From NCBI RefSeq assembly GCF_001641285.1, contig NZ_CP014841.1:2170001-2234000 (forward strand): a stretch of 64,000 nucleotides of DNA, given 5' to 3'. This document shows, one piece after another, positions 52,150 to 61,482 of this stretch. The translations under genes were made by a program, and so were the position numbers. The notes under the pieces were generated by a model. It was not told where the DNA came from, searched no databases, and saw only the letters and a list, made by a program, of their open reading frames with translations. This DNA is from Dyella thiooxydans (GTDB lineage: Bacteria > Pseudomonadota > Gammaproteobacteria > Xanthomonadales > Rhodanobacteraceae). The stretch's first letter is position 1. The number at the start of each line of letters is the position of its first letter.

Positions 52150-53443
52150 GCATCGTCACCCGTTCCGGAACCGGCTTGGTCTTCTCCCAGCCCAGGCGCG
52201 TGTAGAACCCGAGGAAGACGAAGAAACCGAAATACAACAAGGTCATCGCGCGCCCGAACAGGTTTTCCCAGAACGTCACGTCGACGTTGCCGAACCATGC
52301 GGGAATCACCTCGGCCGTCACACCGGCACCCACGGCGCCGAGCATGATGAAGGACAGCACGAACAGCCCCAGCGCCACCTTGAAACCGGTGCCGCGGTAG
52401 CGGATCGACTTGACCTGGCCAACGTCGATCCACGGCAGCGCGAACAGCAGCGCGATCGCGCCGAACATCCCCAGCACGCCCCACACGGCAGTGCCGAAGA
52501 ACGAGGGGATCATGCGCAGAATCGCGTAGAACGGAGTGAAGTACCACACCGGCTTGATATGCGACGGCGTCACCAGGTTGTTGGCCGGGATGAAGTTGTC
52601 GTGCTCGAGGAACCAGCCGCCGAAGGTCGGCGCGAAGAAGATGATGAAGGCGGCGATCATCAGGAAGAAGCCCGCACCGAACAGGTCCTTCACCGTGTAG
52701 TACGGATGGAAGGGAATGCCGTCGGCCGGCTTCAGCGCATCCCAGCGGTTGCCCTTCGGCCCCTTCTTGATCTCCACGCCATCCGGATTGTTCGACCCCA
52801 CCTCGTGCAGTGCGGCGATATGCAGCACCACCAGCAGCAGCAGTACCAGCGGCAGCGCGATCACGTGCAGCGCGAAGAAGCGGTTGAGCGTGGCGTCGGC
52901 CGGGATGTAGTCGCCCATGATCCACTGCACCAGCGAGTCGCCGATGTAGGGGATGGTGCCGAACAGCGAGATGATCACCTTGGCGCCCCAGAACGACATG
53001 TTGCCCCACGGCAGCACGTAGCCCATGAAGGCCTCGGCCATCAGCGCCAGGAAGATCAGCATGCCGAGGATCCACACCAGCTCGCGCGGCTTCTTGAACG
53101 AGCCGTACATCAGGCCGCGGAACATGTGCAGGAACACCACCACGAAGAACAGCGAGGCACCGGTGGAGTGCATGTAGCGGATCAGCCAGCCCCACTCCAC
53201 GTCGCGCATGATGTACTCGACCGAGGCGAACGCTTCCGCCGCGCTGGTCTTGTAGTTCATGGTGAGGAAGATGCCGGTGACGATCTGGTTGACCAGCACC
53301 AGGATCGCCAGCGAGCCGAAGTAGTACCAGAGATTGAAGTTCTTCGGCGCGTAGTACTCGGTCATGTGCTTGCGGTAGGCAGGCATCATGTTCGGCGCGC
53401 GCTCGTTGACCCAGTCGCCGATGCGGGTGAAGACGTTAGCCAT
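52142..53443 (-). CDS. petB: Ubiquinol-cytochrome c reductase, cytochrome b subunit
   Basis: 433 residues with at least eight membrane helices. WGWLIRYMHSTGASLFFVVVFLHMFRGLMYGSFKKPRELVW carries heme b ligands, GYVLPWGNMSFWGAKVIISLF is the Qo region, LNRFFALHVIALPLVLLLLVVLHIAALHEVGSNNPDG has the second His pair, and PEWY-type HIKPVWYFTPFYAILR (PVWY in place of PEWY) lies at the Qo site. It oxidises ubiquinol and pumps protons in the bc1 complex. Coupled to petA by a TGATG junction. Confidence 0.97.
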   Translation of the reverse strand: MANVFTRIGDWVNERAPNMMPAYRKHMTEYYAPKNFNLWYYFGSLAILVLVNQIVTGIFLTMNYKTSAAEAFASVEYIMRDVEWGWLIRYMHSTGASLFFVVVFLHMFRGLMYGSFKKPRELVWILGMLIFLALMAEAFMGYVLPWGNMSFWGAKVIISLFGTIPYIGDSLVQWIMGDYIPADATLNRFFALHVIALPLVLLLLVVLHIAALHEVGSNNPDGVEIKKGPKGNRWDALKPADGIPFHPYYTVKDLFGAGFFLMIAAFIIFFAPTFGGWFLEHDNFIPANNLVTPSHIKPVWYFTPFYAILRMIPSFFGTAVWGVLGMFGAIALLFALPWIDVGQVKSIRYRGTGFKVALGLFVLSFIMLGAVGAGVTAEVIPAWFGNVDVTFWENLFGRAMTLLYFGFFVFLGFYTRLGWEKTKPVPERVTMHD

Positions 53444-54048
53444 CAGCCGGCCTCCTTCGGATCCACGCCAATCTGGATGGTGGTGTCGTTCACGAAGTGA
53501 TACGGCGGCACCTGCAGGTTCTTCGGCGCGGGAACGCCGCTGAAGACGCGGCCGGCCATGTCATAGCGCGACTTGTGGCAGGGGCAGTAGAAGCCGCCTT
53601 CCCAGTTCGGATCGAACGGCTCGGGCTTGATCTCGGGGAAGAAGTCCGGCACGCAGCCCAGGTGGGTGCAGATGCCGATCACCACCAGCCACTCCGGCTT
53701 GATCGAGCGCGTCTCGTTCTGTGCGTACTTGGGCTGCTGCGCGGCCGAAGTGCCGTCCGACTTGGGATCGACCAGACGGGAGTCCACCTTCGGCAGCGCC
53801 GCCAGCTGGGCAGGCGTGCGGTTGACCACGAACACCGGCAGGCTGCGCCAGGGATAGGTCACCTTCTGGCCGAGCTCGACCTTGCTGATGTCCACGGTCA
53901 CCGGGGCACCGGCGGCCTTCGCGCGTGCGCTGGGCTCCCAGGTCTTGATGAAAGGCACGGCTGCTACCACGACTCCCGCACCACCAACCACCGCAGTGGT
54001 TGCGGTGAGGAAGCGGCGGCGACCATGGTCGACGACTTCGTTCGCCAT
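53443..54048 (-). CDS. petA: Ubiquinol-cytochrome c reductase, Rieske iron-sulfur subunit
   Basis: 201 residues from the ATG at 54048 (GGAGAG 7 bases upstream). A twin-arginine type signal anchor, [26 protein letters not shown], is followed by the [2Fe-2S] motifs CTHLGC and CPCHKSRYD. It shuttles electrons from ubiquinol to cytochrome c1. First gene of petABC. Upstream in-frame ATGs exist but lack a ribosome-binding site. Confidence 0.97.
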   Translation of the reverse strand: MANEVVDHGRRRFLTATTAVVGGAGVVVAAVPFIKTWEPSARAKAAGAPVTVDISKVELGQKVTYPWRSLPVFVVNRTPAQLAALPKVDSRLVDPKSDGTSAAQQPKYAQNETRSIKPEWLVVIGICTHLGCVPDFFPEIKPEPFDPNWEGGFYCPCHKSRYDMAGRVFSGVPAPKNLQVPPYHFVNDTTIQIGVDPKEAG

Positions 54049-54366
54049 CAGGCTCTCCGGAACTTGCATTGCCATTGAGACACGAGCGAAGGGCTTCGGC
54101 AGGCGCGTGCGAAACGATCCGCCGGGGTCCGGACGGAGTGGGTCGACCACTTAAGAAGCGATCATCCTCCCCCGAGAACCGCCGTCGGACCGACCGGGAG
54201 CTCCGGTCGGGCCGCTTCGCCAGCACCGGTCAAAATCCGGCACCCGCAAAAATCGCGTTAGTGTAGCGTCAGCCCCCCGCCCGTACAATCGAACCCACGG
54301 CTCTGTGCAAGCAGCCGCGCATCCCTGATCTCGTACCCCACGCACCATTTTACGAAAGCCGACCCC
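54049..54366. other. Divergent promoter region petA / degS-like gene
   Basis: 318 bp without a gene. I see no tRNA, repeat or strong palindrome. It must hold the petABC promoter (minus) and the protease promoter (plus). The short A/T-rich stretch GTTAGTGTAG near 54257 is the only -10-like candidate I can point to. Confidence 0.5.
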
Positions 54367-55551
54367 ATGAAACACGCCGCCGGCCTGCTCGCCTTTGTCG
54401 CCCGATTCGCGGTCCTGGGGCTGGCGCTGGCTTTCGTGGTGGGCCTGTTGTGGCCGGGCACCGGTGAGCGGCTTCGGCAACGCTTCGGACTGGATGCCGG
54501 CGGGGTGGCCCAGGTCGCGGCACCCGCGCCAGGCGCAGCCGCCGCGCCGACCCTGTCCTATGCCGACGCCGTGGCGCGCGCAGCCCCTTCGGTGGTGAAC
54601 ATCTACGCGAACAAGACGGTGACCGAGCAGGCGCTGCGGATGTACACCGATCCGTGGATGCAGCAGGTGTTCGGCGGCGTCCCGGTGGGCTCGGTCAAAC
54701 GCAAGGAACAGAGCCTGGGCTCGGGCGTGATCGTCAGTGCCGACGGCTACGTGCTGACCAACAACCACGTGATCGCCAACGCGGACGACATCCAGGTGCT
54801 GCTCTACGACGGCCGCGTGGCCAAGGCGACCCTGGTCGGCGCCGATCCGGAAACCGACCTGGCGGTGCTCAAGATCGACGCGGGCAACCTGCCGGTCGCG
54901 CATATCCTGCCGCACACCACCCTGCGCCCCGGCGACGTGGTACTGGCGATCGGCAATCCGTTCGGCCTCAACCAGACGGTGACCATGGGTATCGTCAGCG
55001 CGATCGGACGTCAGCTCAGCAGCTCCAGTCCCGAGGACTTCATCCAGACCGACGCGGCGATCAACCTGGGCAACTCGGGCGGAGCGCTGGTCGATGCGCA
55101 CGGCAACCTGGTCGGCATCAACACCCTGCTGATCGGCAAGGCGGCCAACGCCGAAGGCATCGGCTTCGCGATCCCGGTGGACAGCGCCAAGAAGGTGCTG
55201 GACCAGATCATCGACACCGGCCACGTCGTGCGCGGCTGGCTCGGCACGGACTACACCTTCGTACCCGTGGCCGCCAACGGCGGGCTGCCGGCCGCGGCCC
55301 GCGGCGTGATGGTGGCCGACGTCTACCCCGGCGGTCCGGCCGCCCTCGCCGGCATCCAGCCACGCGACATCCTGCTGAGCATCGGCGGCCAGGACATCAC
55401 CGACCCGTCCGACCTGCGCAAGCGCGAAGCCGCACTGAAGCCGGGCAGCAAGGTCGAGGTGTCCGGGCTGCGCAACGGCGTGCCGTTCCATGTCGACCTG
55501 ACCATCGCGCAGCGACCGTCCCAACTGGACGATGGCTCACTGGACGGCTGA
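54367..55551 (+). CDS. DegS/DegP-like periplasmic serine protease (trypsin domain plus one PDZ)
   Basis: 394 residues. An N-terminal hydrophobic helix (LLAFVARFAVLGLALAFVVGLLW) probably anchors it in the inner membrane. The catalytic triad is H134 (TNNHVI), D164 (ETDLAVLKI) and S237 (GNSGGALVD). One PDZ domain (RGVMVADVYPGGPAALAGIQPRDILLSIGG) follows. The single PDZ and the anchor match DegS, which starts sigma-E activation by cutting RseA; no rse genes are nearby, so this role is inference. It converges with the lytic transglycosylase gene and overlaps its end by 15 bp. Confidence 0.92.
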   Translation: MKHAAGLLAFVARFAVLGLALAFVVGLLWPGTGERLRQRFGLDAGGVAQVAAPAPGAAAAPTLSYADAVARAAPSVVNIYANKTVTEQALRMYTDPWMQQVFGGVPVGSVKRKEQSLGSGVIVSADGYVLTNNHVIANADDIQVLLYDGRVAKATLVGADPETDLAVLKIDAGNLPVAHILPHTTLRPGDVVLAIGNPFGLNQTVTMGIVSAIGRQLSSSSPEDFIQTDAAINLGNSGGALVDAHGNLVGINTLLIGKAANAEGIGFAIPVDSAKKVLDQIIDTGHVVRGWLGTDYTFVPVAANGGLPAAARGVMVADVYPGGPAALAGIQPRDILLSIGGQDITDPSDLRKREAALKPGSKVEVSGLRNGVPFHVDLTIAQRPSQLDDGSLDG

Positions 55552-56655
55552 GCCGCTCCCGGCACCGCTGGAGGCCAGCGGACGATGCAACGCCTTGCCG
55601 TAGCGCTGGCGCAGTTCCTCGACGCGGGCCACATAAACCCGCGTCTCGGCGTAGGGAGGAACCCCTTTGTAGCGCTCCACGGCGCCAGGGCCGGCGTTGT
55701 AGGCCGCCGCAGCGAGGCGCTCGTCGCCCTTGAACGTCTGCAGCAGCTGGCCCAGGTAACGCGCGCCGCCGCGGATGTTCTGCTCGGCATTGAATGCATC
55801 CAGCACCCCCATGTCGCTGGCGGTGGCCGGCATCAGCTGCATCAGGCCCTGGGCGCCCTTGATCGAGAGGGCGTGCGGATTGAACGCGCTCTCGGCATGG
55901 ATGATCGCCCGCAGGAAGGCTTCGTCCACGCCGTAGTCGACGCTGGCCCGGCGGGTCACGCTGGCGTAGTCCTCGAGGTTGAGCCGCACCGAATTCCAGT
56001 GGATCGGCGAATGCAGGTCGCAGGCCATGCAGGTGGCGATGTAGGTGAACAGCATCGTCACCGCCCGGCCCTTGCCGCTTGCCGGAGGAATATTGGTGTA
56101 CTCCACGCTGCCGTCGGCACGCTTCACGCGATAGACCGCGCCGCGCAGCACGCGATCGCCGGGCCGCGCCGACGCAGTGGTCGCGACCGGACGGGATTCG
56201 CTGTAAGCCCAGTCTCCCGGCTTGCCGCGCGGGGCCGCCGGCGGTGGCGCATCGGCAAGCGCCCGACCGGTGGTGCGCACCGACGTTTGCACGTCGGCAA
56301 AGGCTCCGCGCATCGGCAGTCGGCCGGAGAGCACGCGCGCCGAGGTGTCGACCGAAGCAGCGACACCCTCGAACGAAGCACGAACCGACGGCGGCGCCCT
56401 GCGCGGAGCCCGACGTGAGGGCGCAGCGTAGGACCCGATCCGGTGACAGCCCCGGTATCCCGCCGGCTTGCTCGTGAACACGGCCTCGCCACTGGCCCCG
56501 GTGCAGCGATACATCGCCTCGGCATGTCCGCGCAGCGGCGCCAGCGATCCCAGAAACAGGATGCAGAGCAACCCGACCCGGCGAGGGATCGGCGAATGCG
56601 GGAAGCAGCGGCGGGTCCGACCGGCGCTTCCCCACTGGCGCAAGGCGGCAATCAT
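55537..56655 (-). CDS. Lytic transglycosylase with DUF4124-like N-terminus
   Basis: 372 residues. Signal sequence about residues 25-45 (VGLLCILFLGSLAPLRGHAEA). MYRCTGASGEAVFTSKPAGYRGC and later VYRVKRADGSVEYTNIPP are DUF4124-like beta elements. The catalytic SLT domain has the Glu in IIHAESAFNPHALSIKGAQGLMQLMPATASDMGV and AAAYNAGPGAVERYKGVPPYAETRVYVARV. It cleaves peptidoglycan to anhydromuropeptides in the periplasm. The start is uncertain: the ATG at 56655 places the signal core about 25 residues in. It overlaps the protease gene 3' end by 15 bp, tail to tail. Confidence 0.9.
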   Translation of the reverse strand: MIAALRQWGSAGRTRRCFPHSPIPRRVGLLCILFLGSLAPLRGHAEAMYRCTGASGEAVFTSKPAGYRGCHRIGSYAAPSRRAPRRAPPSVRASFEGVAASVDTSARVLSGRLPMRGAFADVQTSVRTTGRALADAPPPAAPRGKPGDWAYSESRPVATTASARPGDRVLRGAVYRVKRADGSVEYTNIPPASGKGRAVTMLFTYIATCMACDLHSPIHWNSVRLNLEDYASVTRRASVDYGVDEAFLRAIIHAESAFNPHALSIKGAQGLMQLMPATASDMGVLDAFNAEQNIRGGARYLGQLLQTFKGDERLAAAAYNAGPGAVERYKGVPPYAETRVYVARVEELRQRYGKALHRPLASSGAGSGSAVQ

Positions 56656-56869
56656 GGCCGGCAGTGTGCAGCGATCGCCCGGCAGCGCCAAGTCCGCGAC
56701 GCCGGTGGCGTGCGGTGCTTCGCATCCGGCCCCACCGGGCGAGCGGCCGGGCCGGCCCGACCCGGGCGCAAGTGCTTGATCCGGCAGTGGCCGCCATGCG
56801 TTGGCGCGGGTAAACTGCGCGGTCCAGCGGACGCCCGCCGCCCCACTCCGAACCACGGTACCTCGCCCC

Positions 56870-58216
56870 ATGAGCGGCAAGCTTTTCATCAAGACCCACG
56901 GCTGTCAGATGAACGAGTACGACTCGGCCAAGATGGCCGACGTGCTCAAGGCATCGCACGGCCTGGAGCTGACCGACAACGAGGCCGAGGCCGACGTCAT
57001 CCTGGTCAACACCTGCTCGATCCGCGAGAAGGCGCAGGAAAAGGTGTTCAGCCAGCTCGGCCGCTGGAAGGAGCACAAGGCCGACGGCAAGCCGGTACTG
57101 ATCGGCGTCGCCGGCTGCGTGGCGAGCCAGGAGGGCGAGGCGATCGTCAAGCGCGCGCCCTACGTCGACTTGGTGTTCGGCCCGCAGACCCTGCACCGCC
57201 TGCCGGAACTGATCGAGTCGCGCCGCGCCACCGGCAAGCCGCAGGTGGACATCTCCTTCCCCGAGATCGAGAAGTTCGATCACCTGCCCGAGCCGCGCGC
57301 CGAGGGCCCGACCGCCTTCGTCTCGATCATGGAAGGCTGCTCGAAGTACTGCTCCTACTGCGTGGTGCCCTACACCCGCGGCGAGGAGATCAGCCGCCCG
57401 TTCGACGACGTGCTCGTCGAGGTCGCCCAGCTCGCCGAACAAGGCGTGCGTGAGGTGAACCTGTTGGGCCAGAACGTCAACGCCTACCGCGGCGCCACCC
57501 ACGACGGCGGCACCGCGGATCTCGCCGTGCTGATCCACGCCATCGCGCAGATCGATGGGATCGGCCGCATCCGCTTCACCACCTCGCACCCGCTGGAATT
57601 CTCCGACTCGCTGATCGAGGCCTACGCCAGCGTGCCGAAGCTGGCCAACTTCCTGCACCTGCCGGTGCAGGCCGGTTCCGACCGCATCCTCACCGCGATG
57701 AAGCGCGGCTACACCGCGCTGGAGTTCAAGCAGAAGATCCGCAAGCTGCGCGCGGTGCGCCCGGACATCTGCATCAGCTCGGACTTCATCGTCGGCTTCC
57801 CCGGCGAGACCGACGAGGACTTCGAGAAGACCATGAAGCTGATCGACGACGTCGGCTTCGACCAGAGCTTCAGCTTCATCTTCTCCTCGCGCCCCGGCAC
57901 CCCGGCGGCCAACCTGCCCGATCCGACCCCGGCCGAGGTCAAGCACGCCCGGCTGACCCGGCTGCAGGCGACGATCAACGCCAACGCCCGCGCGATCAAC
58001 GAGGCGATGGTCGGCAGCGTGCAACGCGTGCTGGTGGAGAAGCCCAGCCGCAAGAACGCCAGTGAACTCAGCGGCCGCACCGAGAACATGCGCTACGTGA
58101 ACTTCCCCGGTCCGGCGCGGCTGATCGGCCAGTTCGTCGACGTGCTGATCACCGAGGCGATGAGCAACTCGCTGCGTGGCCGCCTGCACAGCGCCGAGAT
58201 GGCCGCCGCGGTGTAG
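56870..58216 (+). CDS. miaB: tRNA-2-methylthio-N6-dimethylallyladenosine synthase
   Basis: 448 residues. A radical SAM enzyme that adds the methylthio group to i6A37 in tRNAs. N-terminal UPF0004 domain with its three Cys ([32 protein letters not shown]) for the auxiliary cluster, radical SAM motif C-SKY-C-SY-C, and a C-terminal TRAM domain ([19 protein letters not shown]). The start at [12 protein letters not shown] matches the family. The stop codon TAG lies inside the GTAG end of the following REP element. Confidence 0.97.
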   Translation: MSGKLFIKTHGCQMNEYDSAKMADVLKASHGLELTDNEAEADVILVNTCSIREKAQEKVFSQLGRWKEHKADGKPVLIGVAGCVASQEGEAIVKRAPYVDLVFGPQTLHRLPELIESRRATGKPQVDISFPEIEKFDHLPEPRAEGPTAFVSIMEGCSKYCSYCVVPYTRGEEISRPFDDVLVEVAQLAEQGVREVNLLGQNVNAYRGATHDGGTADLAVLIHAIAQIDGIGRIRFTTSHPLEFSDSLIEAYASVPKLANFLHLPVQAGSDRILTAMKRGYTALEFKQKIRKLRAVRPDICISSDFIVGFPGETDEDFEKTMKLIDDVGFDQSFSFIFSSRPGTPAANLPDPTPAEVKHARLTRLQATINANARAINEAMVGSVQRVLVEKPSRKNASELSGRTENMRYVNFPGPARLIGQFVDVLITEAMSNSLRGRLHSAEMAAAV

Positions 58217-58291
58217 GAGCGCACCCTGTGCGCGATGGCTTTTCGCGACGAGATCGGACCAGAAGCGGTCGCGCACAGGGTGCGCTCCTAC
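58213..58291. repeat. GTAG-type extragenic palindrome overlapping the miaB stop
   Basis: Same element as 2882-2958: outer arms GTAGGAGCGCACCCTGTGCG and its complement, with a diverged centre. The first four bases GTAG include the last base of the final Val codon and the TAG stop of miaB. Confidence 0.88.
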
Positions 58292-58382
58292 ACGGTTCGA
58301 TCAGTCCAGCCGCTGGCCGAAACGCAGCTTTCGCGGCGAACGCCATCGTCAAGGCAGCCAGAATGGGCAACGATCTTTTTCC

Positions 58383-58463
58383 GTAGGAGCCCGCTCGTGG
58401 GCGATGCCTTTCGCTTTGGATGTGCATCAGGAACAGGAGCATCGCCCGTAAGCGGGATCCTGC
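58383..58463. repeat. Second, diverged GTAG-type palindrome
   Basis: GTAGGAGCCCGCTCGTGGGC at the left pairs imperfectly with GCCCGTAAGCGGGATCCTGC at the right. It belongs to the same REP class but to a different subtype (GAGCCCGC in place of GAGCGCAC). The 260-bp miaB-permease interval consists mainly of these two elements. Confidence 0.75.
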
Positions 58464-58478
58464 AAAAAGGCAGCAGGA

Positions 58479-59588
58479 TCAGTCCAGCCGCTTGCGGAAG
58501 CGCAGGATCGCGCCGGTCATCATCACCGCGATGAACACCACCAGCGCCAGCGCGTCGCCCCACAAATCGAGCAGGCCGGCGTTGCGCAGCATGATGCCGC
58601 GGATCAAGCGCAGGAAGTGGGTCAGCGGCAGCAGCTCGGCGATCCACTGCGCCAGCCGCGGCATGCCGGAAAACGGGAACATGAAGCCGGACAGCAGGAT
58701 CGACGGCAGGAAGATGAAGAAGGTCATCTGCATCGCCTGGAACTGCGACTGAGCCCGCGAGGAAATCAGCAGACCCAGCGTCAGGTTGCTGGCGATCAGC
58801 AGCAGCGCGGCGAGGTAGACGTCCAGCAGGCTTCCGCGGATCGGCACATCGAACAGCCAGCGTCCCAGCGCCAGGATCACCGTGGTCTGGATCAGCCCGA
58901 TCAGCACATACGGCACCACCTTGCCCAGCATCAGCTCGCTGCGGGTCAGCGGCATGGCGATCAGCAGCTCCATGTTGCCGCGCTCACGCTCGCGCACGAT
59001 GGCGATCGCCGTGAACAGCACCATGGTCATGGTCAGGATCACCCCGACCAGACCGGGCACGATGTTGATCGCCGAGCGGCGTTCCGGGTTGTAGAACGCG
59101 GTCACCACGATGCGCGGCACCGGCGGCGTGCTGGCGTAGGGCGCGTGCGCATCGGGCAGGCGGCTGTCCAGCGGCGTCTGCGCGAGCTGCGCCGCCGCGC
59201 CCGCCACCGTGGCGTCGCTGCCGTCGACCAGCACCTGCGCCACCGGGCGACCGGCCTGCCGGCGCGCCTCGAAGTCCGGCGGGATCACCACGCCGACGTT
59301 GATCCGGCCACGACGGATCAGGTCGACCACTTCGTCCGGCGTATGCGCCGTGGCCACCGGGCGGATCACGTCGGTGGCCAGCATATCCATCACCAGCGCG
59401 CGCGAGGCGCTGGTCTGCGCCTGGTCGACGATGGCGGCATCCAGTCCGCGCAGATTGAGGTTGATCGCGTAGCCGAACAGCACCAGCTGCACGATCGGCA
59501 GCACCATGATCATCGCCAGCGTGATGCGGTCGCGCCGCATCTGGCGGATCTCCTTCTGCATGATCGCCCACAGCCGCCGCCCGTTCAT
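58479..59588 (-). CDS. ABC-2 type transporter permease (YbhS/YhhJ-like)
   Basis: 369 residues. An N-terminal helix (ITLAMIMVLPIVQLVLFGYAI), a large periplasmic domain (RGLDAAIVDQAQTSASRALVMDML...), and about five C-terminal helices with the ABC-2 signature (RERERGNMELLIAMPLTRSELMLGKVVPYVLIGLIQ). It exports a substrate with the ATPase coded upstream. The start overlaps the ATPase stop by 4 bp. E. coli YbhFSR has two permeases; only one is present here, so a homodimer is likely. Confidence 0.92.
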   Translation of the reverse strand: MNGRRLWAIMQKEIRQMRRDRITLAMIMVLPIVQLVLFGYAINLNLRGLDAAIVDQAQTSASRALVMDMLATDVIRPVATAHTPDEVVDLIRRGRINVGVVIPPDFEARRQAGRPVAQVLVDGSDATVAGAAAQLAQTPLDSRLPDAHAPYASTPPVPRIVVTAFYNPERRSAINIVPGLVGVILTMTMVLFTAIAIVRERERGNMELLIAMPLTRSELMLGKVVPYVLIGLIQTTVILALGRWLFDVPIRGSLLDVYLAALLLIASNLTLGLLISSRAQSQFQAMQMTFFIFLPSILLSGFMFPFSGMPRLAQWIAELLPLTHFLRLIRGIMLRNAGLLDLWGDALALVVFIAVMMTGAILRFRKRLD

Positions 59589-60532
59589 GCCGCGCGCTCC
59601 CGTTCGCCGGGCCGCGTGGCGGCGACGAACACGTCCTCCAGGTTGGGCGGCGTGGGGTGCAGCCGCGCGGCCTGCCCGGCGCCGTCCAGCCGCCGCTCCA
59701 GCGCCGCGGCGAAGCCGTCGCCCTGCCCCTCGTCGGCGAGCAGGCGCAGCGCATGACCGACCTGGGCGATGCCGAGCACGCCCGGCGCATCGACCAGCGC
59801 GCGCTGCGCGCGCCGCGGGTCGTCCGACTCGACCAGGTACGTACGCCCTTCCAGCGCCCCGGTCAGTGCGCCCGGGGTGCCGTCGGCCACCAGCCGGCCG
59901 CGATCGAGGATCGCCAGCCGGTGGCAGCGTTCGGCTTCGTCCATCAGATGCGTGGATACCAGCAGCGTGGTGCCGGCATCGGTGAGCTCGAACAGCGCCT
60001 CCCAGAACTCGCGGCGGGACTCGGGATCGACCGCGCTGGTCGGCTCGTCGAGGAACAGCAGCTCCGGCTCGTGCATCACCGCGCAGGCCAGCGCGAGGCG
60101 CTGCTTCTGGCCGCCGCTCATGGTGCCGGCCAGCTGGTCGCGGCGATCGGCCAGGCGGTAGCGGTCCATCAGTTCGGCGATGCGCGCCCGCTTGCGCTCC
60201 CGCGGCACGCCGAGGATCTCGGCGATGAAATCCAGGTTCTCGCCCACGGTGAGGTCGGTGAACAGCGAGAAGCTCTGAGTCATGTAGCCGATCCGCCGAC
60301 GCAGCTCCTCCGCCTGCTGCGGCACGCGCAGGCCGAGCACCTCGATGTCGCCGTCGGTCGGGGTGAGCAGGCCGCAGAGCATGCGGATGGTGGTGGACTT
60401 TCCCGAGCCGTTCGGCCCGAGGAAGCCGTAGACGCGCCCGCGCGGCACATCCAGGTCGACATGGTCGACCGCGAGCAACTGGCCGAACCGCTTGGTCAGG
60501 CCGCGTACGTGGATGGCGGGGGCCTCGCTCAC
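59585..60532 (-). CDS. ABC transporter ATP-binding protein (YbhF-like)
   Basis: 315 residues. Walker A GPNGSGKST (about 39-47), Q-loop YMTQSFSLF, signature MSGGQKQRLALA, Walker B LLFLDEPTSAVDPESR and the H-loop THLMDE. The C-terminal 90 residues are the extension seen in DrrA/YbhF-type exporters. Overlaps the HlyD gene stop by 4 bp and the permease start by 4 bp, so the four genes form one operon. Confidence 0.95.
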   Translation of the reverse strand: MSEAPAIHVRGLTKRFGQLLAVDHVDLDVPRGRVYGFLGPNGSGKSTTIRMLCGLLTPTDGDIEVLGLRVPQQAEELRRRIGYMTQSFSLFTDLTVGENLDFIAEILGVPRERKRARIAELMDRYRLADRRDQLAGTMSGGQKQRLALACAVMHEPELLFLDEPTSAVDPESRREFWEALFELTDAGTTLLVSTHLMDEAERCHRLAILDRGRLVADGTPGALTGALEGRTYLVESDDPRRAQRALVDAPGVLGIAQVGHALRLLADEGQGDGFAAALERRLDGAGQAARLHPTPPNLEDVFVAATRPGERERAA

Positions 60533-61482
60533 GGCGCGGCCGGAGTGACGTGGACCGGCAGGCCAGCCGGGAGATCGGAAGGCCGGTCCAGCGCGACTTC
60601 CGCCAGATAGCTGAGCCGCGTGGCGTCATCGCCGCTCAGCGCGTAGTACGGCGTGAACACCGGCTCCGAGCGCAGCAGGCGCACATGCCCGGCCAGGGTC
60701 TCGTCGCGCCCCTGCACGCGTACGTGCACCGCGCTGCCGACCTTCAGCGCGCCGCGCATCGCCACCGGTACGTAGATCCGCGCGTACGGGCGATCGCCGA
60801 CCATCTCGATCGCCAGCGGCGCGCCGACCGGAGCCTGGTCGCCGAGCCGGTAAGGCACGTCATCGATGCGGCCGTCGCGCGGCGCCACCACGTGCAGTTT
60901 GCCGAGGGTGACGCGCAGCGCATCGGCCTGCGCCTGGGCGACATCGACCGCGGCACGCGCCTGTGCCAGCTGTTCGCTGCGCGTGCCGTGCAGCAACTGG
61001 TCGAGCGCGGCGCGGGCGGCATCGGCCTGGCCGCGGGTGTTCTGGGCATTGGCACGGGCGCGGTCCAGGTCGGAGGCGGCCACGGCGTCGCGGTCCTGCC
61101 GGGCAACCGCCTGCAGGCGCTCGAGGTAGCTGTTTGCGTCGTGCGCCTGCGCTTCGGCCGCCGCCAGCGTGGCGCGGGCGCGGGCGATGTCCTCCCGGCG
61201 GGGGCCGGCCACCCCCTCGGCGAGCGCCTGCCGCTGGCGGTGCAGCTCGGCCAGCGCGGCATCGAGATTGGCCTGGGTGTGGGCCGGATCGAGGTCCAGC
61301 AGCGGCTGCCCCGCCCTCACCGCCTCGCCAGCGCGCACGTGTACGGCGACGATGCGCTCGGCCGCCGGCGCCGGGAGGGTGATGCGGTCGTACTCCAGCG
61401 TGCCGGGGGCCTCCTCGACGGAACGCTGGCAACCGGCCAGCATGCACGCGAGAAGGCCCAGTGCGAACAGTCGGCCGGTCAT
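60529..61482 (-). CDS. HlyD/YbhG-family membrane-fusion (periplasmic adaptor) lipoprotein
   Basis: 317 residues. MTGRLFALGLLACMLAGCQRS is a lipoprotein signal with lipobox LAGC, so it should be lipid-anchored. VHVRAGEAVRAGQPLLDLDP is the lipoyl-like half, a long coiled-coil hairpin follows (about 70-185), then VVAPRDGRIDDVPYRLGDQAPVGAPLAIEM and a beta-barrel. It links the ABC exporter to an outer-membrane channel coded elsewhere. GGAGAG lies 7 bases before the ATG. Confidence 0.93.
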   Translation of the reverse strand: MTGRLFALGLLACMLAGCQRSVEEAPGTLEYDRITLPAPAAERIVAVHVRAGEAVRAGQPLLDLDPAHTQANLDAALAELHRQRQALAEGVAGPRREDIARARATLAAAEAQAHDANSYLERLQAVARQDRDAVAASDLDRARANAQNTRGQADAARAALDQLLHGTRSEQLAQARAAVDVAQAQADALRVTLGKLHVVAPRDGRIDDVPYRLGDQAPVGAPLAIEMVGDRPYARIYVPVAMRGALKVGSAVHVRVQGRDETLAGHVRLLRSEPVFTPYYALSGDDATRLSYLAEVALDRPSDLPAGLPVHVTPAAP

